A DNA stretch of 43,031 bases from an uncultured Alphaproteobacteria bacterium (GTDB lineage Bacteria; Pseudomonadota; Alphaproteobacteria; Rhodobacterales; Rhodobacteraceae). Every line of letters begins with the position of its first letter. Position 1 is the stretch's first letter. Positions 17,254 to 25,191 of the stretch are shown here, in pieces. The translations under genes and the position numbers were made by a program. The notes under the pieces were generated by a model, which made no database searches, was not told the DNA's origin, and worked only from the letters and a program-made list of their open reading frames with translations. The stretch covers positions 1 through 43,031 of the forward strand of contig CACESU010000014.1 in assembly GCA_902562285.1 (NCBI GenBank). Reading direction: 5' to 3'.

Positions 17254-17550
17254 ATACATTGATTTTTTTACACCACTGGTGCACTAGTTAAATGCATAAC
17301 TAATGCCAAAATCAAAATCATTTTAAAAAATTTATTATTATTTTTTATTAATTCCTATATCATAATCTAAAGTATATTTTTTAAGTGCTGATGATATGAT
17401 TTTTATATCCAGAAAGGAAACTAAAAAAAGTTTACATCTTAGACTTACTTTAGAATTAATGTCAGAAAGATATATTTGGTTTTGAAAAAATAAAAAATCT
17501 GTACAATTAAAAAATTGAAAATCTAATTTTTTGAATTGATTGGGTGAATA

Positions 17551-18045
17551 ATGATAAATAAAAATGTAAAATTAATTAAATCTGGACAAAAATATTTAGG
17601 GGGGCAAGGAGTTACTTATAATGCTGGAGTGTCTAGAAATACAGCAGGTTCTGAAAAAGTTTGTATGAATATTTTACCTATGCCTCCAGGAGTTCACTCA
17701 ATCCCGCATATACATAAAGAAATTGAAACTATTGCTTATTTATTGGAAGGAGAATGTACCCTATTTTATGGAGAGAAATTGGAACATCAGATCTTAGTTA
17801 ATAAAGGTGAACAAATATTTATTCCTGAAAATATTCCTCACACTCCCTATAACCAAAGTAAGAGTGAATGTGTATGGGTTGTTGTACATTCATCTGGAGA
17901 TGACCAAGATGAACTTATTTCTATGCCAGAGTTAACTAAAGAACTTGAAAAATATAAAAGTAAATCGAAAGTTGGAACAATAAAAAAAAGATCTAAGACT
18001 TCAAATATATTGTCAAGGCAAAACCTTCAAAGAAAAACAGAATAG
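17551..18045 (+). CDS. Cupin-domain protein
   Basis: A 164-residue single-domain cupin. Motif 1 is PPGVHSIPHIHKEIETIAYLLEG with metal ligands His53, His55 and Glu59; motif 2 is GEQIFIPENIPHTPYN with His97. All four usual ligands are present, so it should bind a divalent metal. The last 25 residues are lysine/arginine-rich and probably disordered. The catalytic or binding role is unknown. The ATG at 17551 lacks a clear ribosome binding site. It is followed by a 315-base gap and a Tat-exported amine oxidase on the same strand. Confidence 0.85.
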   Translation: MINKNVKLIKSGQKYLGGQGVTYNAGVSRNTAGSEKVCMNILPMPPGVHSIPHIHKEIETIAYLLEGECTLFYGEKLEHQILVNKGEQIFIPENIPHTPYNQSKSECVWVVVHSSGDDQDELISMPELTKELEKYKSKSKVGTIKKRSKTSNILSRQNLQRKTE

Positions 18046-18296
18046 GACTTAAGATGTGTTATAATATTTTAAAGGTTATCTAACTAATTAAAGGGTTGCA
18101 GAAAAGATTATTAAGATTTTCTAGACTTAAGCTCAATACCTGAATACATGGAAGATAATATATTGCAAATTCCAAGAAATGGTTTTGAGATATCCTTTAT
18201 TTAAGTTTATATCTAAGTTTGGTGACGTAAGTTATCATAACTTTCATATATAAATAAAAAAATTTGTTGAATTAGTAGATTATAAATTTTCTAGAT

Positions 18297-18355
18297 TTTT
18301 TGAATACAAATTTTATATTCAAAAATTGACAGCTATTATAATTTATCACTACAAT
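18297..18355 (+). promoter_or_regulatory. Inverted repeat abutting a sigma-70-like promoter, possible leaderless start
   Basis: TTTTTGAATA (18297-18306) and TATTCAAAAA (18316-18325) form a perfect 10-bp inverted repeat with a 9-base loop. The next base starts TTGACA (18326-18331), an exact -35 consensus, followed after 18 bases by TACAAT (18350-18355), one mismatch from the -10 consensus. Transcription would then start about six bases later, at or next to the ATG at 18361, giving a leaderless mRNA; no ribosome binding site is visible. The dyad could be an operator. Elsewhere in the 18046-18360 gap I see nothing gene-like. Confidence 0.5.
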
Positions 18356-18360
18356 TAATT

Positions 18361-19722
18361 ATGAAAATTTCTCGTCGATACGCTTTAAAATCATTGCTAT
18401 CTCTGATAGGTTACATTTCTTTATCTAAGGTTTCTTTTGGAAATAATCAAATTTTAGCAGGAAAGACTATTATAGTTATTGGGGCCGGAATCTCTGGATT
18501 AGTCGCAGCCTCAACATTAATTCAAAAGGGTGCAAATGTAATTATATTAGAAGCCAAGAATTATATTGGAGGAAGAATTAGAACCGACCGAAGTCTTGGT
18601 GCACCTTTTGAATATGGGGCAGGTTGGATACATGGGCCTTCAAAAGATAACCCTATAAGAAATTTGGCCAATCATACTAACTCATCTTTATTTGTCACAG
18701 ACGATGATAGTTGTGAACTTCATAATCTTTCAGGTAATGATATTGATGAAAAAGTTTGGGATGAGATTGAAGAAATATGGGAAGAAATAATATATGATGA
18801 GATCAACAGTAATACTGAGGGAAGTATTTTAGATGCCATTAATGAATATGACACAAAAATCTGGAGTGACCCAAACATAAGGTGGGTTTTTTCTGCTAAT
18901 GAAGAATTTAATTATGGAGGTCCTGTTCACGAAATTTCCGCAGGTTTAATTAAAGAAATGAGTGGTTTTCCTACAGCTGATGTAATTTTCAAAGATGGAT
19001 ATGATAAAATAATAAATTTAATTGCCAAAAGTCTTCAGATTCAAACTAATTCAATTGTTAAATCGGTAAACTACAGTAATACTACTAATATTACAGTTTC
19101 TACTACATCCAAAAATTATGAATGTGACTATGTAATTTGCTCAGTTCCATTAGGAGTTCTCAAGTTTAATTCTATAGAATTTAAACCTGCTCTACCTAGA
19201 TATAAGCAGGATAGTATTGAAAACGTAGGCTTTGGAACAGTTACAAAATTAGCTTTAAAATTTAATGATCAATTTTGGGATAGTGATGTTCAATATTATT
19301 TTACAGTAGCCAAAGAAACTGGAAGATGGCCTGTATGGATGAATTATAGAACCTTTTCAAAAGAGAAAATTTTGATGGGCTTATGCATGGGTGATTATGC
19401 TAAAAAAGCAGATTTAATGTCAAATGATGAATTATTAGAGGATGGCTTAAATATATTAAAAAATGTTTGGGAAGATGATGTTGGCGAAATTCAAAATGTA
19501 TTAAGAACTAGCTGGCTTAATGACCCATTTACAAAAGGAGCCTATTCTTTTCCAAAAGTTGATAACTCTGAAGAAGATTTTAAAAATATTGCTGATCCCA
19601 TAGATAGTAGATTATTTTTTTGTGGAGAGCATACCGATCTTGAATATCTTGCAACTACTCACGGTGCTTTTTTTACAGGAATAAGAGCTGCCAAAGAAGT
19701 AATAAAGGAAACAATGAAATAA
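18361..19722 (+). CDS. Flavin-containing amine oxidase, Tat-exported
   Basis: A 453-residue FAD enzyme of the monoamine/polyamine oxidase family. The N-terminus SRRYALK followed by a moderately hydrophobic stretch is a twin-arginine signal, so the folded flavoprotein is probably sent to the periplasm. The dinucleotide-binding fold is IVIGAGISGLVAAS (glycines 41-46) with Glu64 in IILEAKNYIGGRIRT. The C-terminal FAD segment FFCGEHTD and THGAFFTGIRAA are also present. It would oxidise an amine, for example a polyamine or a methylated amine, to the aldehyde with release of hydrogen peroxide; the substrate is not deducible. It precedes the decaying accessory segment. Confidence 0.92.
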   Translation: MKISRRYALKSLLSLIGYISLSKVSFGNNQILAGKTIIVIGAGISGLVAASTLIQKGANVIILEAKNYIGGRIRTDRSLGAPFEYGAGWIHGPSKDNPIRNLANHTNSSLFVTDDDSCELHNLSGNDIDEKVWDEIEEIWEEIIYDEINSNTEGSILDAINEYDTKIWSDPNIRWVFSANEEFNYGGPVHEISAGLIKEMSGFPTADVIFKDGYDKIINLIAKSLQIQTNSIVKSVNYSNTTNITVSTTSKNYECDYVICSVPLGVLKFNSIEFKPALPRYKQDSIENVGFGTVTKLALKFNDQFWDSDVQYYFTVAKETGRWPVWMNYRTFSKEKILMGLCMGDYAKKADLMSNDELLEDGLNILKNVWEDDVGEIQNVLRTSWLNDPFTKGAYSFPKVDNSEEDFKNIADPIDSRLFFCGEHTDLEYLATTHGAFFTGIRAAKEVIKETMK

Positions 19723-19758
19723 ATTTTAATTACGTATGATAATATTAAGTAATGATTA

Positions 19759-19947
19759 TCAATTAAATAACGAGTTTATATTTGAAATAATCGCTTCTTT
19801 GTTTTCTAACTTAGATATGACTTTTTTCTCGTAATCTTTTGCTAATGTTTTAGTTTAAAAACCTTGTTTTCTATGCCTTGGTTTATCTTCAATTTTTATA
19901 TCTACTTCCTAACTAATATTACCACTAGGTTTTTTACAGAAATATAC
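19759..19947 (-). pseudogene. Possible decayed ORF with two in-frame stops
   Basis: Read on the minus strand in one frame, this stretch gives coding-like, charged sequence interrupted by TAG and TAA: YFCKKPSGNIS, stop, EVDIKIEDKPRHRKQGF, stop, TKTLAKDYEKKVISKLENK and on to a final TGA at 19759-19761. The hydrophilic, helix-forming composition is unlike the surrounding A/T noise. No start codon is seen and I do not recognise the family. It lies just downstream of the 54-aa lipoprotein-like ORF at the edge of a segment with other broken genes. Evidence is modest. Confidence 0.3.
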
Positions 19948-19952
19948 TTACA

Positions 19953-20117
19953 TTAATTACTCCCCTCAGTTATCTTTAAACAATCAAATACATTTACATC
20001 TCCAGTGCGCTTTTTCATTTCAGGCATTCTTATCAAATCCATACAAATTGCTGACTGAATTTCTGCTTTAATACAACTGCTGATTATAAAAAATAAAATC
20101 AGTGAATAGTATTTCAT
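19953..20117 (-). CDS. Small lipoprotein-like protein, 54 aa
   Basis: A 54-codon ORF below common size cut-offs. It begins MKYYSLILFFIISSC, a short basic/hydrophobic signal ending in a plausible lipobox (IISSC, Cys15). A polar tail follows with two further cysteines (ICMDL and FDCLKI), giving a possible disulfide in the periplasm. The ATG is preceded by AAAGGA at seven bases. A ten-codon ORF with its own AAGGAG (ATG at 20146) ends in a TGA that overlaps this ATG, suggesting coupled translation. It lies 42 bases downstream of the cupin gene on the same strand. The function is unknown. Confidence 0.5.
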   Translation of the reverse strand: MKYYSLILFFIISSCIKAEIQSAICMDLIRMPEMKKRTGDVNVFDCLKITEGSN

Positions 20118-20159
20118 TGCTGATCCTTTTCTATGATTATTTTCATAACTTATTCTCCT

Positions 20160-20555
20160 TTAAATAGCATAATCGACATCAGAAACTTGCTCCAACCAAT
20201 TAGCAACCTTGCCATCTAATGCTTCCTGAATAGCTATATGTTCCATTGAAGTGTCCTCTGATGCTCCATGCCAATGTTCCTCATCTGGTGGTATCCATAC
20301 AGTATCTCCAACGTTTATAATTTGAGGGGGTTCATTTCTTAGACCGACAAGTCCAACTCCACTAATCACAAAGAGTGTTTGCCCTAATGGATGTGTATGC
20401 CAGGCTGTTCTAGCCTTAGGTTCAAAGGATACTTTAATTGCTCTTACTCTAGCAGGTTCTGGAGCTTCAATAATTGCATCTTGGAATACATTTCCATGAA
20501 AGTAATCAGAAGATGCTTTTTTTTGAGGTCGGCTTCCTGCCTTCAATATTTTCAT
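20160..20555 (-). CDS. Cupin protein of the manganese hydroxynitrile-lyase type
   Basis: A 131-residue single-domain cupin. Its length and residue numbering match the bacterial cupin (R)-selective hydroxynitrile lyases known from Acidobacterium and Granulicella: RTAWHTHPLGQT gives His53, His55 and Gln59, EEHWHGA gives His94 and His96, and MEHIAIQE gives His106. These are the metal ligands and active-site histidines of that family, and the closing LDGK-W motif is also present. Many genome homologues have no proven cyanohydrin activity, so the native reaction may be different. A strong AAGGAG precedes the ATG. It is intact although neighbouring genes in this segment are broken. Confidence 0.85.
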   Translation of the reverse strand: MKILKAGSRPQKKASSDYFHGNVFQDAIIEAPEPARVRAIKVSFEPKARTAWHTHPLGQTLFVISGVGLVGLRNEPPQIINVGDTVWIPPDEEHWHGASEDTSMEHIAIQEALDGKVANWLEQVSDVDYAI

Positions 20556-20604
20556 TTTTTATTCTCCTTTTTTGTTCTCTTGTAATTGCTACCACGTACC
20601 ATCA

Positions 20605-21222
20605 TTACTTATTTCCTTTTTGCCAATATGCTTTTCTACAGGGTTCACCACAAAACTCTTTACCTTCTCTTGTCGTGAAATATTTACCGCAGTTTTTACG
20701 ATCACCATATTCTTTGAAAAATTTACACATACTTGTTTGCATCTCATGTTGAAACGATAAGAACCAGGATGTTTCCAATGCAGCGTAAAGGCTACCACAT
20801 TCTATTGCAGGGATTTGTTTACCCTCAGAATTTGTAACAAACTTAGATTGCAGCTGAATATTAAATGGAAGGTATTGTTTGTTAGCTCTTGCTTTCTGGT
20901 ATTTTAACAACCTTGATCTTAGAGCATCAAATAAAGCATTGTTCTCTTTTTCATTTTGTAACGGTCCCCATCTATTGCAAAACCATAGACGATCTACTTC
21001 TTCTTCTTTCTCATCTCTTTTTAAAGAAATAATAGATTGAAACTCGCTAACTGTTCTTTCTGAAAATGCTTCAAATCTGTATGGTGTTTGAGTGTCTTTT
21101 GGTACTAAGAGCCTAGATGTTCTAATCACATTAGAGCTACGATCTCCGTCTATTATTTCGTATCCACTTATAGCTATTTTGCAATTATAAATAACGGCTA
21201 ATTTAACTACATGTTCTAACAT
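20605..21222 (-). CDS. Uncharacterised protein with C-terminal zinc-finger motif
   Basis: A 205-residue protein of unknown function. The first 150 residues are a mixed alpha/beta region with no family I can name (for example ISGYEIIDGDRSS and VDRLWFCNRWGPLQN). The last 40 residues carry a cysteine cluster, MCKFF, KNCGKYF and EFCGEPCRKAYW, resembling the treble-clef/CGNR-type zinc fingers at the C-terminus of many mobile-element proteins. A good AAGGA lies five bases before the ATG at 21222. It faces away from the AlpA-like pseudogene across about 100 bases. A role in the former integrated element is inferred from context. Confidence 0.65.
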   Translation of the reverse strand: MLEHVVKLAVIYNCKIAISGYEIIDGDRSSNVIRTSRLLVPKDTQTPYRFEAFSERTVSEFQSIISLKRDEKEEEVDRLWFCNRWGPLQNEKENNALFDALRSRLLKYQKARANKQYLPFNIQLQSKFVTNSEGKQIPAIECGSLYAALETSWFLSFQHEMQTSMCKFFKEYGDRKNCGKYFTTREGKEFCGEPCRKAYWQKGNK

Positions 21223-21325
21223 AAATATCCTTATACGACGCTTTTATGACTTTTAATTATTTAAAGTCTTCTAGTATAACTAGTCTCAATGAACTTAATA
21301 ATCAACTTAATTCTTAGGAGAATAC

Positions 21326-21535
21326 ATGGAAACGAAGATTTATTACTAAGTTAAAGATTTACTGAAGATGTTCCCATTTTCAAAAACTCATTGGTATTGA
21401 GAAATAAACAAAGGTAATGTACCTGTAGTTCAAGTTGGAAATAGGAAAGCAGTTTGTGGCTGGTACATAGACCAACAACTTGGAAAGCCTACTGTCCAAA
21501 AACTTGATGGTACGTCTAATGAAGATGCGATATAG
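21326..21535 (+). pseudogene. AlpA/excisionase-like DNA-binding protein, broken by two stops
   Basis: A 69-codon frame with a good ribosome binding site (TTAGGAG, five bases before ATG 21326) whose translation is METKIYY, stop (TAA), VKDLLKMFPFSKTHWY, stop (TGA), then EINKGNVPVVQVGNRK and CGWYIDQQLGKP, ending at TAG. The pattern of V-K-D-L-L followed by P-x-S-K-T-x-W-Y, a G-x-x-P turn and W-x-I-D-x-Q-L is that of AlpA-type winged helix-turn-helix regulators, which control excision of prophages and islands. Each internal stop can arise from CAA or CGA by a single C-to-T change. The rest of the frame is well preserved, so inactivation looks recent. Confidence 0.65.
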
Positions 21536-21551
21536 CCTAGTTCCTAGCTAA

Positions 21552-21887
21552 AGCGTAGGAGACAAATCACTAACCAATGGCAGTTTCAAGACTTTAGCAA
21601 GCTTATGTCTTTTTACGTCAAAGATGGGAATTTGCTATCCAAATCAGCAGATACTTGCAGACATAAGAGTTTGTACACAATCAAACATCGCCAAGCAAAT
21701 GAAATTACTAAGAGAGCTAGGTTATGTGATTGATCTAATTCCTCAAGGTGGTAAGCGAAGAAATTCATACAGAAGAGGAAATAGATCTTACATACCAACT
21801 CTGGCTACTGATCGAATTCCTTCATGGGAAATGGCTCGTACTGATTATCTAACAGAAACACAGAGACCACCTCATATTCATACTTAA
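21552..21887 (+). pseudogene. Winged-helix (Rep-like HTH_36) gene fragment lacking a start
   Basis: The frame is open from 21552 and ends at TAA 21885-21887. Its translation SLTNGSFKTLASLCLF, then MGICYPNQQILADI and SNIAKQMKLLRELGYV, is the classic helix-turn-helix domain of phage/plasmid replication-initiator-like proteins (PNQ-x-x-LA ... L-x-x-LGY-I), followed by a basic tail GGKRRNSYRRGNRS. No ATG, GTG or TTG exists before the conserved SLTNGSF segment; a GTAGGAG sits where a ribosome binding site should be. The first usable ATG (21624) would start in the middle of the domain. The gene is therefore probably 5'-damaged. From 21888 to 22108 I see only degenerate sequence. Confidence 0.6.
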
Positions 21888-22108
21888 CGTTGGGTTTTAC
21901 CCTTGTTGAACGAATTGTGTGTATGGCAGACATTACAGAAAGGTGACCCACAGTTATTGCCCCCACCTCAACATAACAGAGATAACAAACATGACATATG
22001 TGTACCAAAAACAGGTTCTTTAGCGTTTGAAATGCCTATTATCATGCCCAGTTATCTATCTCTGATATATGTAATAGCAAATATATATTGGGCTTTGAAG
22101 ATACTTAA

Positions 22109-22462
22109 CAAAGAACTGCATATTCTATTTCTGCTTTAGCTTGGCCTGAACATGCAATAAATATAACCGGTAGTTTAAAATCTTACAAAATAGTTGGTGG
22201 TAGTGGTATGGATATGTACTACTATTACTGTCCATCTTGTAGTTTTTTTATATATAATAAACCTGATCTTCTTGAAGGAATGGCTTATATTCCAGCTGGG
22301 TTATTAGGAGAACAAATAGAATTTAAACCAACAGTTGAATTATGGTCAGGCAATAGACCCAATTGGATGAAGAAAGCTCCCTCCATAATTGAATCTTTTA
22401 GCGACAATGGCATCTTAGAATGACTTCAAGAGTTATTAGAAACTTTAGATCAAAGAGAATGA
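22109..22462 (+). pseudogene. GFA/CENP-V-type zinc protein, truncated remnant
   Basis: The frame runs from just after a TAA (22106-22108) and gives QRTAYSISALAWPEHA, then ITGSLKSYKIVGGSG, YYYYCPSCSFFIYN and MAYIPAGLLGEQIEFKP. This is the C-terminal two thirds of a GFA-family protein (glutathione-dependent formaldehyde-activating enzyme fold), including the second C-x-x-C zinc knuckle. The N-terminal CHC-x-x-C half is missing or scrambled; CNSKY appears just upstream. A TGA at 22421-22423 interrupts the frame, and beyond it LQELLETLDQRE continues to a final TGA at 22460-22462, as expected if a Trp codon mutated. An ATG at 22208 could at most yield a 71-aa stub. Confidence 0.65.
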
Positions 22463-22481
22463 ATTAATAACAATTTTATTT

Positions 22482-23069
22482 TTATACTGATGCTAAAGAA
22501 AGTATAACTACTAAAATCAAACTTATTGCCATCAAATATCTTACTAGATTTTTGATAGTTTTACTCAAAGGTAATTCATAAAATAAAACTCCTGCATATA
22601 GCCAAATTAAATGTATAGGAATCCAAATTAAATTACTTATTAACAGTTTTAATAAAATTTCTGTTAAAAAATTTGAGGGATAGAAAACAAAACCTGAATA
22701 AAAAGATAAATTAACTATGTATGCTTTAGGATTAATAAGCTGTAAGAATATTCCATGCTTAATTCCAGGCATAGTTTGGGATTTTAAAAAATTTAAATTG
22801 GCATCTTTAAACATAATTTTTAATGATAGATATATAAAAAAAATTGATGAAAAAAATAAACAAATAGTTCTAACTATAGGATAAGAAAAAATAACACTTG
22901 CTAGACCAGAAATAACTAATAAGGCAACAATGTTAGTACCCAAAAAAAGTCCAAAAACATATCTTATACCTGATCTAAACCCATAAGCGGCTCCTACTCC
23001 AGCGGTTGATAAAACCCCGGGACCAGGAGTAATTATAAGGAAGAAAACACCAAAAGCAAAAATAATCAA
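22482..23069 (-). CDS. LysE/RhtB-family exporter
   Basis: A 195-residue six-helix inner-membrane protein of the LysE superfamily, which exports amino acids and similar metabolites. The diagnostic N-terminal motif IITPGPGVLSTAG is followed by GAAYGFRSGIRYVFGLFLG, and the fourth helix contains LQLINPKAYIVNLSF, the conserved NPK segment. The start is TTG 23069: no ATG occurs between it and an in-frame TAG seven codons upstream. The protein is a few residues shorter at the N-terminus than usual, so the start is uncertain. Substrate unknown. It marks the right border of the decayed accessory segment. Confidence 0.87.
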   Translation of the reverse strand: MIIFAFGVFFLIITPGPGVLSTAGVGAAYGFRSGIRYVFGLFLGTNIVALLVISGLASVIFSYPIVRTICLFFSSIFFIYLSLKIMFKDANLNFLKSQTMPGIKHGIFLQLINPKAYIVNLSFYSGFVFYPSNFLTEILLKLLISNLIWIPIHLIWLYAGVLFYELPLSKTIKNLVRYLMAISLILVVILSLASV

Positions 23070-23260
23070 AAGAACAAGTCTCTACTACAAATAGTAAATA
23101 GAATGAATAAATAAAACATATGATAAGTATTTTAAAGAAAAAAAATAAATTTATCATTTTAATGTAAAAACTTATTCTCTTAAAATCCTAAAATTAGTTT
23201 ACTCAAGTCATTAAAATATATAAAATATAAATGATTTTTTTTGTTAAGCAGGGAACATAA

Positions 23261-24235
23261 TTGGACGATAAAGAATTTGGTACTCGAGATAAACGTGGTG
23301 ATTGGGCTCCAATTAAGTTATTAGAGCCAGCCCCTCTTTGGTTATTTCCACCTAAACCAAAAAAAATATTGGCTTGGATACCTGCATATTTTTTTCCTTA
23401 TAATGTACTATTTATGATTTCCTCAATTATTTATTGGTTTCTCGTTATACCCCCAGTGGAAACTATGTCTAATTTTTCATGGGATTGGACTATTAATATT
23501 TTAGTTATTAACATGGTTTTGGCTTTTATTTGGTATCAAGGATGGGAAGTTCCCCTTTACATAAAGAAAAAACAAGCAAATAGATTCAAATATAATAAAA
23601 GTTTCCCTTTCGATATTAAAAATAAGTTTTTTTGGTTCAAAAACCAAACAATAGATAATATGACAAGATCAATGCTTTTTGGTGTTCCAATATGGTCTAT
23701 GCTTCAAATTCTAATGTTATGGACTTTTTCCAATGGATACATACCTTGGATTAATTTTTCAGAGAATAAAATATGGTTCATTCTTATGATTTTAGTTGTA
23801 CCTATAATTCATGATTTTCATTTTTACTGCATTCATAGACTAATACACATTCCTATTCTATATAAATGGGTGCATTCTGTGCATCACAAATCAGTAAATC
23901 CAAGTCCATGGTCATCACTATCGATGCATCCGGTTGAACATATTTTATATTTTGGTACAGTTTTTTGGCATTTCTTGCTTCCATCTAACCCAATCATAGC
24001 AATTTATCAATTACATTTTGCAGGCTTTGGAGCTGTACCTGGTCATATTGGTTTTGATAAAGTTGAAATATCATCGAAAAAAACATTTGATACTCATGCA
24101 TATATGCACTACCTTCATCATAAATATTTTAACGTTAATTATGGTGGTGATGGGTTAGTACCATTTGATAGAGTTTTTGGGACATACCACGATGGATCCA
24201 AAGAGTCAGACATTAGATTTAAACCTAAGACTTAA
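23261..24235 (+). CDS. Fatty acid hydroxylase/sterol desaturase family protein
   Basis: A 324-residue integral membrane di-iron oxygenase. The eight-histidine pattern is visible: HDFHFYCIH (His184, His187, His192), HSVHH (His205, His208, His209), HPVEH (His223, His227) and HYLHH (His283, His286, His287). About four hydrophobic helices (near residues 45-65, 75-95, 145-160 and 170-185) embed it in the inner membrane. Family members hydroxylate or desaturate lipids, sterols or carotenoids using O2; the bacterial substrate is not evident. The start is TTG 23261 with AGGGA upstream. An AEC permease gene follows on the same strand. Confidence 0.92.
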   Translation: MDDKEFGTRDKRGDWAPIKLLEPAPLWLFPPKPKKILAWIPAYFFPYNVLFMISSIIYWFLVIPPVETMSNFSWDWTINILVINMVLAFIWYQGWEVPLYIKKKQANRFKYNKSFPFDIKNKFFWFKNQTIDNMTRSMLFGVPIWSMLQILMLWTFSNGYIPWINFSENKIWFILMILVVPIIHDFHFYCIHRLIHIPILYKWVHSVHHKSVNPSPWSSLSMHPVEHILYFGTVFWHFLLPSNPIIAIYQLHFAGFGAVPGHIGFDKVEISSKKTFDTHAYMHYLHHKYFNVNYGGDGLVPFDRVFGTYHDGSKESDIRFKPKT

Positions 24236-24281
24236 TTGACTAAACTTTTCAGAAAAATATTTTAAAATTTATTTGAGAAAA

Positions 24282-25166
24282 ATGATATTTATTGAAGTTA
24301 TAGAGATTGTTTTTCCAGTTTTTTTTCTTTCATTTCTTGGTTTTTTTTGGGTTAAAAAGGGATTTGAATATCCTATGCAATTTGTAACTAGGTTGTGTAT
24401 GAACATAGCAGTTCCTTGCCTTGTATTCGTTTCACTCATGAATACTAAAATAGACATAAAACTTTTGTTTAATTTTACTCTAGTTACTCTTTTTACTTAT
24501 GCATTTATAATTATAACTTTTTTTTTTATCATCAAATTAATTAAAATAAATTCCAAAACATATTTAGCTCCTTTATCTTTTGGCAATACTGGCAATATTG
24601 GGCTACCTTTAGCTTACTTTGCATTTGGAGAAATTGGCTTAGGTTACGCTGTTTTAGTTCTATCAATTACATCAATTTTATCTTTCTCTATTGGAATTTG
24701 GTTTGTTTCAGGAAAGATGTCATTATTTAAAACACTTAAAAATGAACCCCTACTAACAGCAACATTTCTAGGTTTATTTTTTTTAGTAACAGGATACCAA
24801 ACTCCACATTTTTTAACCTCTACATTTGAGCTAATTGGACAAATGGCTATACCACTTATGCTTATTACGCTTGGAGTAGCAGTAGCTAGTTTAAATACTA
24901 ACCACTTTTATTGGGCTCTAAAATTAAGTATTTTAAAGTTATTTATCTGCATATCATTATCTTTAATTATTGGATACATTTTATATCTCGACCATATTCC
25001 TTTTTCTATTCTTGTATTGCAAATGTCTGCTCCAGTTGCTGTAACTTCTTATCTTTTAGCAAAAAAATATAATGCTGATGATAAAGCTGTTGCTGGAATT
25101 GTTATTGCGTCCACAAGTTTATCAATTTTATATTTTCCAATAATTTTATATTTTCAATTGAGCTAA
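24282..25166 (+). CDS. AEC (auxin efflux carrier) family permease
   Basis: A protein of about 294 residues with ten hydrophobic helices in two five-helix halves, as in AEC/YfdV/MdcF-like permeases. Typical features are VFFLSFLGFFWVKKGF at the N-terminus, the broken helix FGNTGNIGLPLAYF in the first half, and SAPVAVTSYLLAKKYNADDK in the second half. It should move small organic anions across the inner membrane; the substrate is unknown. ATG 24282 is chosen over the in-frame TTG 24273, which adds only three residues. It converges on the TRAP permease gene with a 25-base gap. Confidence 0.88.
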   Translation: MIFIEVIEIVFPVFFLSFLGFFWVKKGFEYPMQFVTRLCMNIAVPCLVFVSLMNTKIDIKLLFNFTLVTLFTYAFIIITFFFIIKLIKINSKTYLAPLSFGNTGNIGLPLAYFAFGEIGLGYAVLVLSITSILSFSIGIWFVSGKMSLFKTLKNEPLLTATFLGLFFLVTGYQTPHFLTSTFELIGQMAIPLMLITLGVAVASLNTNHFYWALKLSILKLFICISLSLIIGYILYLDHIPFSILVLQMSAPVAVTSYLLAKKYNADDKAVAGIVIASTSLSILYFPIILYFQLS

Positions 25167-25191
25167 AATTAAAAGATTAAATAAAATCATA

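Noticed and set aside
18337-18342. TATAAT as the -10 box for the amine oxidase promoter
   Set aside because: It is only five bases after TTGACA; TACAAT at 18350-18355 has proper spacing.
21903-22139. 78-codon plus-strand frame, and a 67-codon minus-strand frame opposite it
   Set aside because: Neither has a convincing ribosome binding site or known motif; they lie in degenerate sequence between the winged-helix and GFA fragments.
21326-22462. Alternative genetic code or stop-codon recoding in the accessory segment
   Set aside because: TAA, TAG and TGA all interrupt frames here, and TGA/TAA/TAG serve as normal stops in neighbouring genes, so ordinary gene decay is the simpler reading.
19723-22480. 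Attachment sites, integrase or flanking direct repeats of an integrated element
   Set aside because: No tRNA, integrase gene or convincing direct repeat was seen at either border, so the boundaries cannot be defined from this window.
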